Source of the DNA: CALMEH01 sp964548225
GTDB lineage: Bacteria > Acidobacteriota > Blastocatellia > Pyrinomonadales > Pyrinomonadaceae
Assembly: GCA_964548225.1 (NCBI GenBank)
Contig: CAZJQP010000027.1
Span: 1-53,474, forward strand
DNA: 53,474 nucleotides
Direction of reading: 5' to 3'
Positions 40,732 through 50,132 of the stretch are shown piece after piece (position 1 is the stretch's first letter; every line of letters starts with the position of its first letter). Below the pieces are notes generated by a model, which was not told the DNA's origin, made no database searches, and saw only the letters and a program-made list of their open reading frames with translations. Made by a program: the position numbers and the translations under genes.

Positions 40732-42531
40732 ATGTTAGATACGTTGGGAAATTTGGAAAGAACTCACACTTGCGGCGAATTGCGTTCGGAGCAGGTTGGC
40801 GAGCAGGTTGTTTTGATGGGTTGGGTAGCGAAAAAGCGCGATTTCGGCGTTTTTACGTTTATTGATTTGCGCGACCGATATGGTTTGACGCAGGTTGTCG
40901 TCAGCGAAGAAACCGCGAAGGACGCGCACGCAAAGGCGAAAAATCTGCGCGGCGAATTTGTTATTGCTATCAAAGGCGAAGTTTCTTTGCGCGACGAAGG
41001 AACGAAAAATGCGAAATTGGCGACAGGCGATATTGAAATTCACGTTTCGGAAATTTTAATTTTGAACGACGCGAAAACTCTGCCGTTTGAACTCGAAAAA
41101 GCCGGTTCGCAAAATTTGGCGAGCGAAGATTTGCGTCTGAAATATCGTTATTTGGATTTGCGCCGCGCGTCTTTGCAGAAAAATTTAATGATGCGGGCAA
41201 AGGCTTTGCGGAAAATTCGTGATTTTATGGAATCGCACGATTTTCTCGAAATCGAAACGCCGATCTTGCTGAAATCAACACCCGAAGGCGCGAGAGATTT
41301 CGTTGTTCCGTCGCGCATTCACAGCGGAAAATTTTTCGCTCTGCCGCAATCGCCGCAGATTTTGAAACAGATTTCGATGATCGCCGGACTTGACAAATAT
41401 TATCAAATCGCGCGATGTTTCCGCGACGAAGATTTACGCGCCGACCGTCAGCCGGAATTTACGCAACTCGATATTGAAATGAGTTTTGCCAACGAAGAAA
41501 TGGTTTTTCGCACGCTCGAAGGCGTGATCGGTGAAGTTTTTACATTGGTCGAGCCTGAATTTCCCGCGCAATTTCCGCGAATGACTTACCGCGAAGCAAT
41601 GCGGCGTTTCGGTGTTGATAAACCCGATTTGCGTTTCGGAATGGAATTGCAAGATTTATCGGAAAATCTGCGCGACACGGATTTTGCGCCGTTTGCTTCG
41701 GTTTTAGAAAATAAAGGCGAAATTAAATGTATCGTTGCCAAAGGAAAAGCTGATTATTCGCGCAAAAATCTCGATGAATTGCAAGAATTCGTCAAGCGTT
41801 ACGGCGCAAATGCTTTGGCTTGGATAAAATTGGGCGATGAAATTTCGTCGTCGCTTTTGAAGGTTTTGGGCGAAGAAAAAATCAACGAATTAGCAAAAAT
41901 TGCCGAAAAAGGCGATGCGATTTTGATTGTTGCAGGCAAAAAATCAGTTGTCGCGGCTTCGCTCGGTGCGCTCAGAAAAGAAATTGCGAAAAATGAAAAT
42001 TTGATTCCAAAAGGCGTTTATAAACCGCTTTGGGTTACGGAATTTCCGATGTTTGAATACAACGAAGACACCGAAAATTACGATCCGATGCACCATCCGT
42101 TCACGTCGCTTTTAGATGAAGACGTGCCGCTTTTCAAACGCGCGATTGAAGACGGCGAGAAAGATTTACTCGGCGAAATTCGCGCCCGTGCTTACGATGT
42201 CGTGATTAACGGTTATGAAATCGGTTCCGGTTCGATTCGCGTTCATCAAAGCGAAATTCAAAGTTTGATTTTCAAAGCCCAAGGTTTGACACGCGAAAAA
42301 GCGCAAATTCGTTTCGGATTTTTCCTTGACGCGCTCGAATACGGAACGCCGCCGCACGGCGGATTTGCTGCGGGAATCGAACGTCTGACGATGCTTTTAC
42401 AGGAAACCGACAACATCCGCGATGTTATCGCTTTTCCAAAAACCGCTTCGGCGCAAGATTTGATGATGGATTCGCCCGGCGACGTTGATAACGCGCAACT
42501 CAATGAACTCGGCATCGAAATCGCTGAATAA
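40732..42531 (+). CDS. aspS: Aspartate-tRNA ligase (bacterial type)
   Basis: A 599-residue class II synthetase. The N-terminal OB fold is THTCGELRSEQVGEQVVLMGWVAKKRDFGVF. Motif 2 lies in YYQIARCFRDEDLRADRQPEFTQLDIEMSF. The bacterial GAD insertion spans about 290-420. Motif 3 is GFAAGIERLTMLL near the end. The length and GAD domain are those of bacterial AspRS, which may charge tRNA-Asn as well if gatCAB is present. ATG 40732 stands 6 bases after the hypothetical gene. A perfect 17-bp hairpin follows. Confidence 0.96.
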   Translation: MLDTLGNLERTHTCGELRSEQVGEQVVLMGWVAKKRDFGVFTFIDLRDRYGLTQVVVSEETAKDAHAKAKNLRGEFVIAIKGEVSLRDEGTKNAKLATGDIEIHVSEILILNDAKTLPFELEKAGSQNLASEDLRLKYRYLDLRRASLQKNLMMRAKALRKIRDFMESHDFLEIETPILLKSTPEGARDFVVPSRIHSGKFFALPQSPQILKQISMIAGLDKYYQIARCFRDEDLRADRQPEFTQLDIEMSFANEEMVFRTLEGVIGEVFTLVEPEFPAQFPRMTYREAMRRFGVDKPDLRFGMELQDLSENLRDTDFAPFASVLENKGEIKCIVAKGKADYSRKNLDELQEFVKRYGANALAWIKLGDEISSSLLKVLGEEKINELAKIAEKGDAILIVAGKKSVVAASLGALRKEIAKNENLIPKGVYKPLWVTEFPMFEYNEDTENYDPMHHPFTSLLDEDVPLFKRAIEDGEKDLLGEIRARAYDVVINGYEIGSGSIRVHQSEIQSLIFKAQGLTREKAQIRFGFFLDALEYGTPPHGGFAAGIERLTMLLQETDNIRDVIAFPKTASAQDLMMDSPGDVDNAQLNELGIEIAE

Positions 42532-42532
42532 A

Positions 42533-42583
42533 TTTACAATGGATTACACAAATTTATTTTTAATTCGTGTAATCCATTGTAAA
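42533..42583 (+). terminator. 17-bp perfect hairpin after aspS
   Basis: TTTACAATGGATTACAC (42533-42549) is the exact complement of 42567-42583. The stem begins 1 base after the stop codon and ends in A/T-rich sequence. Confidence 0.75.
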
Positions 42584-42627
42584 ATTTCCGAACAATTTTT
42601 TGGGAAATGTCGTAGAATCAAGAAGCA

Positions 42628-43251
42628 ATGGCTAAGAAAAAATTTGATACAAATCCGCTTGATCCTGAGTTTCCCGAACGTGCAAAACGGGAAGCCGAGA
42701 CTGTTTCTTTGCCGAAAAACGAATACAAAACGGCTGAGTTTCCGCCTGCATCGGTTACGGAAGAAGAAACCAAACGCTTTAACGAAGCGAATTTCGGCTC
42801 ATATCAAGCACCTTTTACGGGGCAGAACATTCCCGCAAACTATCAAACGGCGAAACTCTACAATGATATGGGCGAAACGTCGAAACGCAAAGTTGCTAAA
42901 ATCGGTTTGCCGGAAAATATCTTGACGGCTTTGCCATATGTTCCGTTTTATATCGGTTTAATCGCGGGTTTGATAATTCTTTTTACTACGCCCAAGAGCG
43001 AAACAAAGGTTCGTTTTCACGCGGCGCAAGGTTTGGCGGCGCATTTGGCAATTTTGATTATTTCGGCAATTTTGCGGGGCATTGACCGCGTAACGGATTT
43101 TGCTGATTTCGGTTTGGCAATTTTTAATGTTGTAACGATGGTGATGCTCATAATTTTCGCTGTCAAAGCGTGGCAAGGCAAACCGATTCACATTGAATCG
43201 GTTGAAGATTTGACTGATTGGCTCGAAGATAAAATCAAGCCGAAAGAATGA
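42628..43251 (+). CDS. DUF4870-like membrane protein
   Basis: 207 residues. A hydrophilic, disordered N-terminal half (about 1-95) is followed by a membrane domain with helices at about 107-127, 137-155 and 166-185. ALPYVPFYIGLIAGLIILF and KVRFHAAQGLAAHLAIL resemble DUF4870/TIC20-like four-helix membrane proteins. The C-terminal tail is cytoplasmic (DLTDWLEDKIKPKE). Function unknown. It stands between aspS and a zinc-ribbon membrane protein. Confidence 0.78.
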   Translation: MAKKKFDTNPLDPEFPERAKREAETVSLPKNEYKTAEFPPASVTEEETKRFNEANFGSYQAPFTGQNIPANYQTAKLYNDMGETSKRKVAKIGLPENILTALPYVPFYIGLIAGLIILFTTPKSETKVRFHAAQGLAAHLAILIISAILRGIDRVTDFADFGLAIFNVVTMVMLIIFAVKAWQGKPIHIESVEDLTDWLEDKIKPKE

Positions 43252-43275
43252 AATTTGTGAAGAATAATGTGAATT

Positions 43276-43728
43276 ATGTTTTGTTCAAATTGTGGTAATC
43301 AACTGAATATCGGACTAAATTATTGCAATCGTTGCGGGACGCCTATTTCCGCAAACGAGTTGAAAACCGACAAGTCTGTTACCGAAAGTCTCTCCGAAAC
43401 AATTAGTTATATCGGTGGTGGCGGTCTTATCGGGTTTATTTTTATTGTTCTGGTATTAGTGAAAAAAGAAGTTCCTCAACAAACTTTAATCGCAATTTCA
43501 TTTTTCTATTTGGCAACGCTTTTCGGGATTTGTTTTTTGATTATTCAGCATATCAAAAATTTGTCGAAAAACTTCTCTGCGGAAAGAAAAGAAGCTGATG
43601 ATTATCTTCCACCAAACCGGCTTTCGGCTAAAAAAACCGCGCAACTCGAAGAACATCTTGAACCTTCAATCAGCGTTACCGAACAAACAACGCGCAATTT
43701 CGATAAAGTTCCGCTCAAAGAAAATTAA
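43276..43728 (+). CDS. Zinc-ribbon membrane protein
   Basis: 150 residues. MFCSNCGNQLNIGLNYCNRCGTPI (1-24) is a zinc ribbon of two CxxC pairs, a common N-terminal module of bacterial membrane proteins. Two helices follow at about 47-63 and 70-90, then a charged tail. The domain order suggests a membrane-tethered regulator or scaffold, but no partner can be named. It is followed by a hairpin at 43763-43799 and stands 24 bases after the DUF4870-like gene. Confidence 0.78.
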   Translation: MFCSNCGNQLNIGLNYCNRCGTPISANELKTDKSVTESLSETISYIGGGGLIGFIFIVLVLVKKEVPQQTLIAISFFYLATLFGICFLIIQHIKNLSKNFSAERKEADDYLPPNRLSAKKTAQLEEHLEPSISVTEQTTRNFDKVPLKEN

Positions 43729-43762
43729 AACAATTATTTTTTTGCTCGTCTGATACGAAAAT

Positions 43763-43799
43763 AAAAAATTCTTCGCGTTAGCAAGGCGGAGAATTTTTT
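43763..43799 (+). terminator. Intrinsic terminator
   Basis: AAAAAATTCTTCGC (43763-43776) pairs with GCGGAGAATTTTTT (43786-43799), one G-T wobble, ending in a T-run. Confidence 0.8.
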
Positions 43800-43808
43800 A
43801 TTTTCAGT

Positions 43809-43814
43809 GAGGAG
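43809..43814 (+). promoter_or_regulatory. RBS that sets the repeat-protein start
   Basis: GAGGAG ends 7 bases before ATG 43822 and overlaps the alternative GTG at 43807, which makes ATG the likely initiator. Confidence 0.7.
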
Positions 43815-43821
43815 CAAAATT

Positions 43822-45963
43822 ATGTATCAATTCGGCAATCTTAAAAATTACAAATTCGTTTCGAGCCTTTTGGCTATAATCTTTTTATCAATCAATTCTT
43901 TGGCGGCAAAAGGCAATCTTGACCGCGCATTCGGCAATTTCGGAGCAGCAATTTCTCAAGTTGCAGGTGCGGAAAAAGCTTATGATGCGGCGGTTCAGAC
44001 GGACGGAAAAATCGTTGTGGTCGGCGGAGTTGCTCCGACAAACGCAAGTTGGGATTTTCTCGTTCAGCGTTACAACACGGATGGCACGCTCGATGCGAGT
44101 TTCGGAAGCGGCGGAAAATCGTCTTTGGCAATTAGTCCGCAAAGCGAATTTGCTTATGCGGTTTTGATTCAGCCGGACGGCAAAATCGTTACAGCAGGCT
44201 ATATTCAGCAAACTACGGGTTATACAGATTACTGCATTGTGCGGCTTTTGCCCAACGGACAGCTCGACCAAACATTCGGCGATGCCGGTGTGAAAATTCT
44301 TTCGATTACACAAACCAGCGACATTCCCGTTTCGTTGGCATTGCAAAGACTAAACGGCGTTGACCGAATCATTGTCGGCGGATATGTCAGCACGGCAAAT
44401 ACGCAATTTTCGGTTTCGCGGCTTAATTTAGACGGACAACTCGACACGACTTTTGGCGACGGCGGCACAAAAAATGTTTCATTCGGCGGTCCAAATGATA
44501 TTTTGTATGACATTGCCGTTGACAGCGAACAAAAAATCGTCGCTGTTGGTTCCAGCCGTTTCGATGCGGGCGGCGGCAGTTTCCGCGATGATTTTGCGGC
44601 AATGCGGCTTTATTCGGGCGGTCAGCTCGACACGAGTTTTAGCGGCGATGGCAAAGTCGTAACGCAAATGGTCGGACACGCCCAGCCGCGTTCCGTAGCG
44701 ATTCAATTTTACAACACACAGGACAAAATCGTTGTCGGCGGCTTTGCGCGAAATGGTTCACAAGATGATTTCGCGCTTCTGCGCTACAACAACGATGGCA
44801 CGGTTGACACGACTTTCGGAACAAACGGCAAAACTTACACGAATTTTGTCAGCAACGAAGAGCAAATTATGGAATTGCTTGTCCAATCCGATAATAAAAT
44901 TGTCGGAGTCGGATTTATGCGTTTCGGAGCAAATCAAAATTTCGCCTTGGCGCGTTACAACACAAACGGTTCGCTTGATACTTCTTTTGGTTCGTGCGGA
45001 CGCATCACGACCGATTTAAAATCCAACACCGACATTGCCTACGGTGCAACAATTCAGCCGGACGGCAAAGTTATCGCCGTCGGTGAATCCATCAGCACCG
45101 CAACAAGTTCGGATTTTGCCGTCGTGCGTTACACGACCGGCGGACAGGCAAGTGCGACAACAACGGATTTTGACGGCGACGGCAAGGAAGATATTTCGGT
45201 TTATCGTCCTTCAGACGGCGTTTGGTATATGAATTGTTCGTGCAACGGTTTTCGTGCGGTAAAATTCGGGTTGCAAGGCGACATTCCCCAAGCCGGAGAT
45301 TTCGACGGCGACGGCAGAACCGACCAAGCCGTTTTTCGCGGTGGAAACTGGTATATTTTGAAAAGTTCCGACGGTCAGATGTCGGTGATAAATTTCGGTT
45401 CAAACGGCGATGTCCCGACCGTTGGCGATTATGACGGCGACGACAAAGCGGACGTTTCCGTCTGGCGACCGACGACGGGCATTTGGTATGTTTTGCGTTC
45501 GTCGGACAATCAATATGCGGCGACGGCTTTCGGGCAAACAGGCGATAAACCTGTCGCGGCTGATTACGATGCGGACGGCAAAACCGATTTGGCGATTTAT
45601 CGTGGCAACGGCGATTGGTGGATAAAGAAAAGTTCGGACGCAAACGGAAATTTCACTTATCAAAAATTCGGCATCGAAACCGACACGGCTTTGACCGGAG
45701 ATTTTGACGGCGACAGACGTGCCGATTTGAATCTTTTCCGCGCTTCGGAAGCAACTTGGTATCAGCAATCAACAACTTTGACCAAAATCACACGCTTCGG
45801 AATTTTGACCGACAAACCTATTCCGGCAGATTACGACGGCGATTATAAAACCGATATTGCCGTTTATCGCAACGGCGTTTGGTATGTTTTGAATAGCTCG
45901 AATAACACTTACAGCGTCGTCAATTTCGGTTTGGCGAGCGACATTCCGACGGTTGTTCGATAA
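43822..45963 (+). CDS. Secreted delta-60 and FG-GAP/VCBS repeat protein
   Basis: 713 residues. A signal peptide ends at about residue 29 (LLAIIFLSINSLAA). Residues about 32-440 carry seven delta-60 repeats, each with a LDTTFGxxG-type turn and an IQPDGKIV strand, probably a beta-propeller. Residues about 445-713 carry FG-GAP/VCBS repeats with DFDGDGKEDISVYR-type calcium loops, each followed by a W-Y strand, about six copies. It is probably exported and calcium-binding. A large palindrome directly after the stop separates it from the convergent transporter gene. Confidence 0.9.
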   Translation: MYQFGNLKNYKFVSSLLAIIFLSINSLAAKGNLDRAFGNFGAAISQVAGAEKAYDAAVQTDGKIVVVGGVAPTNASWDFLVQRYNTDGTLDASFGSGGKSSLAISPQSEFAYAVLIQPDGKIVTAGYIQQTTGYTDYCIVRLLPNGQLDQTFGDAGVKILSITQTSDIPVSLALQRLNGVDRIIVGGYVSTANTQFSVSRLNLDGQLDTTFGDGGTKNVSFGGPNDILYDIAVDSEQKIVAVGSSRFDAGGGSFRDDFAAMRLYSGGQLDTSFSGDGKVVTQMVGHAQPRSVAIQFYNTQDKIVVGGFARNGSQDDFALLRYNNDGTVDTTFGTNGKTYTNFVSNEEQIMELLVQSDNKIVGVGFMRFGANQNFALARYNTNGSLDTSFGSCGRITTDLKSNTDIAYGATIQPDGKVIAVGESISTATSSDFAVVRYTTGGQASATTTDFDGDGKEDISVYRPSDGVWYMNCSCNGFRAVKFGLQGDIPQAGDFDGDGRTDQAVFRGGNWYILKSSDGQMSVINFGSNGDVPTVGDYDGDDKADVSVWRPTTGIWYVLRSSDNQYAATAFGQTGDKPVAADYDADGKTDLAIYRGNGDWWIKKSSDANGNFTYQKFGIETDTALTGDFDGDRRADLNLFRASEATWYQQSTTLTKITRFGILTDKPIPADYDGDYKTDIAVYRNGVWYVLNSSNNTYSVVNFGLASDIPTVVR

Positions 45964-45964
45964 G

Positions 45965-46098
45965 ATTGGAGTGCAAGCGGCTCGTTTGCAATGAGCGCAG
46001 AGCGCGAAAAAGCCTCCGTGTAAAATCAATTTGATTTTACACGGAGGCTTTACATTGCAAAAAACGCGATGTTGCAAGCGAGCCGCTTGCACTCCAAT
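45965..46098. terminator. Nested bidirectional hairpin between convergent genes
   Basis: Outer arms 45965-45984 and 46079-46098 are a 20-bp perfect palindrome (ATTGGAGTGCAAGCGGCTCG). The inner arms 46010-46029 and 46031-46050 are another 20-bp perfect palindrome (AAGCCTCCGTGTAAAATCAA). The right outer arm touches the stop codon of the transporter gene. Confidence 0.85.
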
Positions 46099-47624
46099 TA
46101 TCTCAAAAACGGCGCGAGCAAACTCAAAATCGCAATAATCACAATCGCGCCGAAAATATCCAAAAGCACGCCATAGCGAATCATTTTCATCAAAGGAATA
46201 TATCCAGAACCATAAACAATCGCGTTGCAGGGCGTGGAAACAGGAAGCATAAAACCGAGCGACGCGCCAAAAGTTGCGCCGAGTGCGGGAATCAGCGGAT
46301 TTACGCCTTGTGTTTGAGCAATCGCAATCACTACGGGAACGACCATATTTGCCGAAGCGGTATTTGAAGTCGTTTCGGACAAAATAACGGCGACTAAAAC
46401 CGACGCAACGAGTAATCCGAATTCGCCGCTAAGCGGAAGCATTGAAGTCATATTTTTGCCGATTGCTTCCGCCAAACCTGTCTGAAACGACAAAACGCCG
46501 AGTGCGAATCCGCCGCCGTAAAGCAAAACTACGCCCCAATCAATTTTAACTGCTTCCGACCACGTTATCGCTTTTTCACCCTTCGCATTGCCGGGCAAAA
46601 GAAACAACAAAATCGCGCCGACAATCGCGCCCACGGCTTCGGGCAAGCGCGAGTTTATTGCTTTGTAAAGCTCGCTCGTGTCGCTTGCGAAAAGTGCGAC
46701 TAAACCGGAAAAAATCCACAGAAAAACTGCCGTTGCAAACGCAATTACGGTTGACTTTTGCGCCCGTGTCCATTTGCCCAAACTTTTCTTTTCGCGCTGA
46801 ATCATTTCTGCGCTTCCGGCAATTTCTTTAACTCCGGCGGGCGCAAGATAATTCAGATATAAAAACAGAAAAATGTATAAAATGATAACGACCGGCGCAC
46901 CAATCATCATCCATTTGAAAAACGAAATTTCCGCACCCAAAATCGAACGAATAAAGCCAAGACCGATGACGTTCGGCGGCGTTCCGATTGGCGTAGCGAG
47001 TCCGCCGATTGACGCGGCGAAAGACGTTATCAGCATCAGCGCAGTCGCATAATTGCGGTTGATTTTCACACCTGTTTCTTCTTCGTGTTTGAACAAAAAC
47101 GCGAGAATTGACATTCCGATAGCAAACATCATTGCCGTTGTTGCGGTATTTGAAATCCACGCCGAAATAAATGCCGTAACCGCGCCAAAGGCGAATAAAA
47201 TGCGGCTCGGACGTGCGCCAATCCATCTTAAGGACAAAACGCCGTAAGCAAATCTTTTATCCAAGTCGTGCAGAAAAATTGCTCGCGCCAAAATGAACGA
47301 ACCGATAAACAAAAACATCAAGGGATCGGCAAACGGTGCGAAAACTTCCTTCGCGGACGCAACTTTGAAAATTACGCATAAAGCCGCGCCAAGCAAAGCC
47401 GTAACGGGCATTGGCAAACTTTCGCAAATCCAAAAAATTATAATAACGGCGATAATCGCCGCCAGGTTATGCGCTTCGGGTTTGAGATTAAGCGGAGCAA
47501 AATAAATCAGCAAAAAAGCGAAAGGCGCGAGAAAAAATCCTGCACGATTACGCCAAACCTCAAACCGCGCTTCCTGTGGACTAACGACTTCTTTAATGTC
47601 AAGATTTTCTTCGATTGAAGGCAT
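46098..47624 (-). CDS. SLC13/DASS-family sodium:anion symporter
   Basis: A 508-residue membrane transporter of dicarboxylates, sulfate or phosphate. It has about 11-13 helices in two inverted halves. The two SNT motifs are in ISNTATTAMMFAIG and ETTSNTASANMVVP. GGLATPIGTPPNVIGLGFI and GASLGFMLPVSTPCNAIVYG are the hairpin tips that bind sodium and substrate. The N-terminal 25 residues are cytoplasmic. Which anion it moves cannot be told from sequence. Confidence 0.9.
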   Translation of the reverse strand: MPSIEENLDIKEVVSPQEARFEVWRNRAGFFLAPFAFLLIYFAPLNLKPEAHNLAAIIAVIIIFWICESLPMPVTALLGAALCVIFKVASAKEVFAPFADPLMFLFIGSFILARAIFLHDLDKRFAYGVLSLRWIGARPSRILFAFGAVTAFISAWISNTATTAMMFAIGMSILAFLFKHEEETGVKINRNYATALMLITSFAASIGGLATPIGTPPNVIGLGFIRSILGAEISFFKWMMIGAPVVIILYIFLFLYLNYLAPAGVKEIAGSAEMIQREKKSLGKWTRAQKSTVIAFATAVFLWIFSGLVALFASDTSELYKAINSRLPEAVGAIVGAILLFLLPGNAKGEKAITWSEAVKIDWGVVLLYGGGFALGVLSFQTGLAEAIGKNMTSMLPLSGEFGLLVASVLVAVILSETTSNTASANMVVPVVIAIAQTQGVNPLIPALGATFGASLGFMLPVSTPCNAIVYGSGYIPLMKMIRYGVLLDIFGAIVIIAILSLLAPFLR

Positions 47625-47643
47625 ATTTTTATAGTGAACAGTG

Positions 47644-47687
47644 AGCAGTAAGCAGAAATACGTTTTAACTGCTTATTGCTTACTGCT
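47644..47687. repeat. AGCAGTAAGCAG-type inverted repeat
   Basis: AGCAGTAAGCAG (47644-47655) faces CTGCTTATTGCTTACTGCT (47669-47687). The right arm overlaps the end of the secreted-protein gene, providing its last codons (LQQ, stop). Confidence 0.7.
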
Positions 47688-49134
47688 GAAGATACGGATT
47701 GAAAATATATTCGAGCGAAACAGGCAAATTATCGGGAAATTTCAGATTCATCGAAACCGCGTAAGCCGGATCTAACGCCCATTGTCCTGTGTTCAAAATT
47801 TTCTTGTCTTTCGTTTTTCTGTCAAACCACGCCCAGAAAGGTTTCGCTTGATTTTTAGCGGCGGTTGTTCCGTGAAACGCGCCCGAAATAAATGCCGCGC
47901 TTGCCTTCGGGCGATTTCCGAAAGGTTCATAAACGTAGAAATTATCGAAAGTTTCGGTTGATTGGCTTGATTCTTGGTTGCCTTTTGACCACCATTCGTC
48001 ATAAATCGGAATCAAAGCATAGCTCACGTTTCGGGCGTTTGCGTGACTTGGGCTTTCGGCTTTGTTGCGATAAACGTAAGTTACGCCCGTGTTTTGCTTG
48101 AAATCCATTTTCGCGCTGTCAAAAAGCGATGATTTATAATCGCTCGAATAAATGCCGTGTCCGCCGGCTTCGATGAAAATAATCGGGTGCGAATTTTCGT
48201 AAAATTCAATTTTCCCGTCAATGTCGTGAACGCCTTTTTTTATGGCTTTTTCATTTGTGAAGGAATAGATATTGTTGTGCGCGAGAGTTTCCATCACTTC
48301 GAGTTTGCCGAATTTTGAATTATCTTTCCGCACGGTCAAAATCAAACCTTCGTTGTCGTTTTCGTGGCACGTTGAAACAACGCAAAAGTCAGAATAATCG
48401 CGCGGGTGAAAGAAGTTGTAAATCAAAAACCAATGCGTTTCGGTTTCCATGACGGCATAATAAACAAAGGCTTTCGACGAACCAGAAGCGAGATTTTCCC
48501 AATTATCGTCGCCGCGCCAATTACCGTCGTAATCAAACCGCGCTAAGTAATCCGCCTTTGGCTCAAACCAAGTTTCCTGCGCGATAAACGGCGCGTAATT
48601 TTCGACTAAAGCGAAATATTTATCCGTCGAATTTACCACAGAAGGAAAATTTGCCGTTTCCGCTTTTTTTTGCGAAGCGGCTGAGTTTGAAACTTCAATC
48701 GTAACTTCGCGCGTCAAATCGCCGTGCGAAATTTTTATCGTATATTTGCCTGCTTTGCCCGGCGCGGTGAACAGAATCGAATCTTTCGGCGTGATGGAAT
48801 TCAAGCCTTGTTTGAGAAAATTGTCGAAGCCGGATTTTGTCTTTTCGCCCGTTTCCTGAAACAAAAACGGTTTTGAAAGCCAGCCGCCGTTTGTTTCGGC
48901 TTTCCATTTATCAATTTGAATTTGCCCGTCTTGGCTTTCGTCCGCGAGAACTTTATCAAGCACGCCTTTCTTTTTTACGCCGAAAAACTGCATTTTTATA
49001 ACTGCTGTTTCCAGCGGACGAATTTTCGCCGATGCGGGCAAAACATTGATTTTTATGTCCGTAACCGTTTCTTGAGCCGCCAATTTGCCGAAGCAAACAA
49101 ACGTCAGAAGCAATGTAATTATTAAATATTTCAT
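47680..49134 (-). CDS. Secreted protein, unknown function
   Basis: 484 residues with a clear signal peptide ending LAAQ at about residue 20. Residues about 25-150 look like an Ig-like/CARDB beta domain (APGKAGKYTIKISHGDLTREVTIEV). Residues about 165-484 have DYLARFDYDGNWRGDDNWENL, WFLIYNFFHPRDYSD, FIEAGGHGIY and TGQWALDPAYAV, with several conserved-looking His, Asp and Trp residues. The second domain vaguely resembles Vps62/NPP1-like proteins. No family is claimed. It stands 56 bases upstream of the transporter gene on the same strand. Confidence 0.8.
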   Translation of the reverse strand: MKYLIITLLLTFVCFGKLAAQETVTDIKINVLPASAKIRPLETAVIKMQFFGVKKKGVLDKVLADESQDGQIQIDKWKAETNGGWLSKPFLFQETGEKTKSGFDNFLKQGLNSITPKDSILFTAPGKAGKYTIKISHGDLTREVTIEVSNSAASQKKAETANFPSVVNSTDKYFALVENYAPFIAQETWFEPKADYLARFDYDGNWRGDDNWENLASGSSKAFVYYAVMETETHWFLIYNFFHPRDYSDFCVVSTCHENDNEGLILTVRKDNSKFGKLEVMETLAHNNIYSFTNEKAIKKGVHDIDGKIEFYENSHPIIFIEAGGHGIYSSDYKSSLFDSAKMDFKQNTGVTYVYRNKAESPSHANARNVSYALIPIYDEWWSKGNQESSQSTETFDNFYVYEPFGNRPKASAAFISGAFHGTTAAKNQAKPFWAWFDRKTKDKKILNTGQWALDPAYAVSMNLKFPDNLPVSLEYIFNPYLQQ

Positions 49135-49181
49135 AAATTCTCGCTATGTGGTTCGGCAAAGCATCTATCATCTATTTGCCA

Positions 49182-50096
49182 TTAGTCTTTTTTGATTGGT
49201 TCTGTCATTTCATCTTGAAGCAAAAGTTCCCAAATTTTCCAACTTGGTATAACGACTGAAAAGCCTGACGGGCTTTTTACTTGATATTGAGCAGGATAAT
49301 GAGCATTACCATCCAATATGTGGACATCACTCCAAGACGAAAAACCACCAGCATCTATTCCGAGTAAGAGAAAAGGTCTGTCATCTGGCTCTCTTTTAGG
49401 TTGTAAATCATAGGCTCTTTCCAATATTGTTTTTATTGCGGAAAAGTCAATCCAGCCTCTTTTATTGTAAAATACAGGGGAACCACTAAAACCACTTATT
49501 GAGTGCATTTCCATTAAAAACGCTTCCTGTGGCTCAGTAACTCCGCTTTTATCGTAGATTATACGCTCTGTTTCGTGCGGGAGTTGACTAATTATGCCAG
49601 AACGGGCAACAGGTCTATTGTAATTTATTCCGGCACTACCGCTAAAAAGTCCTAACATATAAACTTCCTCACCAAGAAAAACACAATTGTCTTGACTATT
49701 TAACATATCTTTTGTCAATAAATAGTTAGCATTCAAACTTTCAAAGTTATATTGACAAGAATCTTGAACAAATGCTGCTGAAACGTCTGCATTTCCACTA
49801 TGCGAAATCCAATTCCGTTCTGTTAGTGGAATAATGTCTGGCTTACCTCTGTCAATTCTATTAACTCGAATTGTAGAATAACCCTCCTTGATTACATGGC
49901 TGTTTGTTATCGCATACACATATTTTCCATTTATATTGCGACAAACAAAAAAACCTGTGCCGCCATATTCTCTCCCTGATTTTGCACTAGCTTCATCTTT
50001 ATAAAGGTAGAATACAATGTTTGGTAACAAATCTATGATTAACGGCATCTTTTTATGAATCGTTTCAGTTTTACGATTAGAAGCAGTATAAGCCAC
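49182..50096 (-). CDS. Trypsin-fold serine protease
   Basis: 304 residues. The catalytic triad is visible: TNSHVI (His, about 68), NADVSAAFV (Asp, about 103) and SISGFSGSPVF (Ser, about 199, GxSGSP). The oxyanion region and GTGFFVCRN strand are intact. No signal peptide or PDZ domain, so it is probably cytoplasmic and unlike DegP. The start is uncertain: GTG 50096 or ATG 50048 (MPLIIDLLPNIVFY), neither with a good RBS. Codon use is less biased than in CstA and the SLC13 gene, consistent with acquisition as a single accessory gene. Confidence 0.8.
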   Translation of the reverse strand: MAYTASNRKTETIHKKMPLIIDLLPNIVFYLYKDEASAKSGREYGGTGFFVCRNINGKYVYAITNSHVIKEGYSTIRVNRIDRGKPDIIPLTERNWISHSGNADVSAAFVQDSCQYNFESLNANYLLTKDMLNSQDNCVFLGEEVYMLGLFSGSAGINYNRPVARSGIISQLPHETERIIYDKSGVTEPQEAFLMEMHSISGFSGSPVFYNKRGWIDFSAIKTILERAYDLQPKREPDDRPFLLLGIDAGGFSSWSDVHILDGNAHYPAQYQVKSPSGFSVVIPSWKIWELLLQDEMTEPIKKD

Positions 50097-50132
50097 AATA
50101 GGCTCAACTTTATCGGTATAATTGCCTAAATT

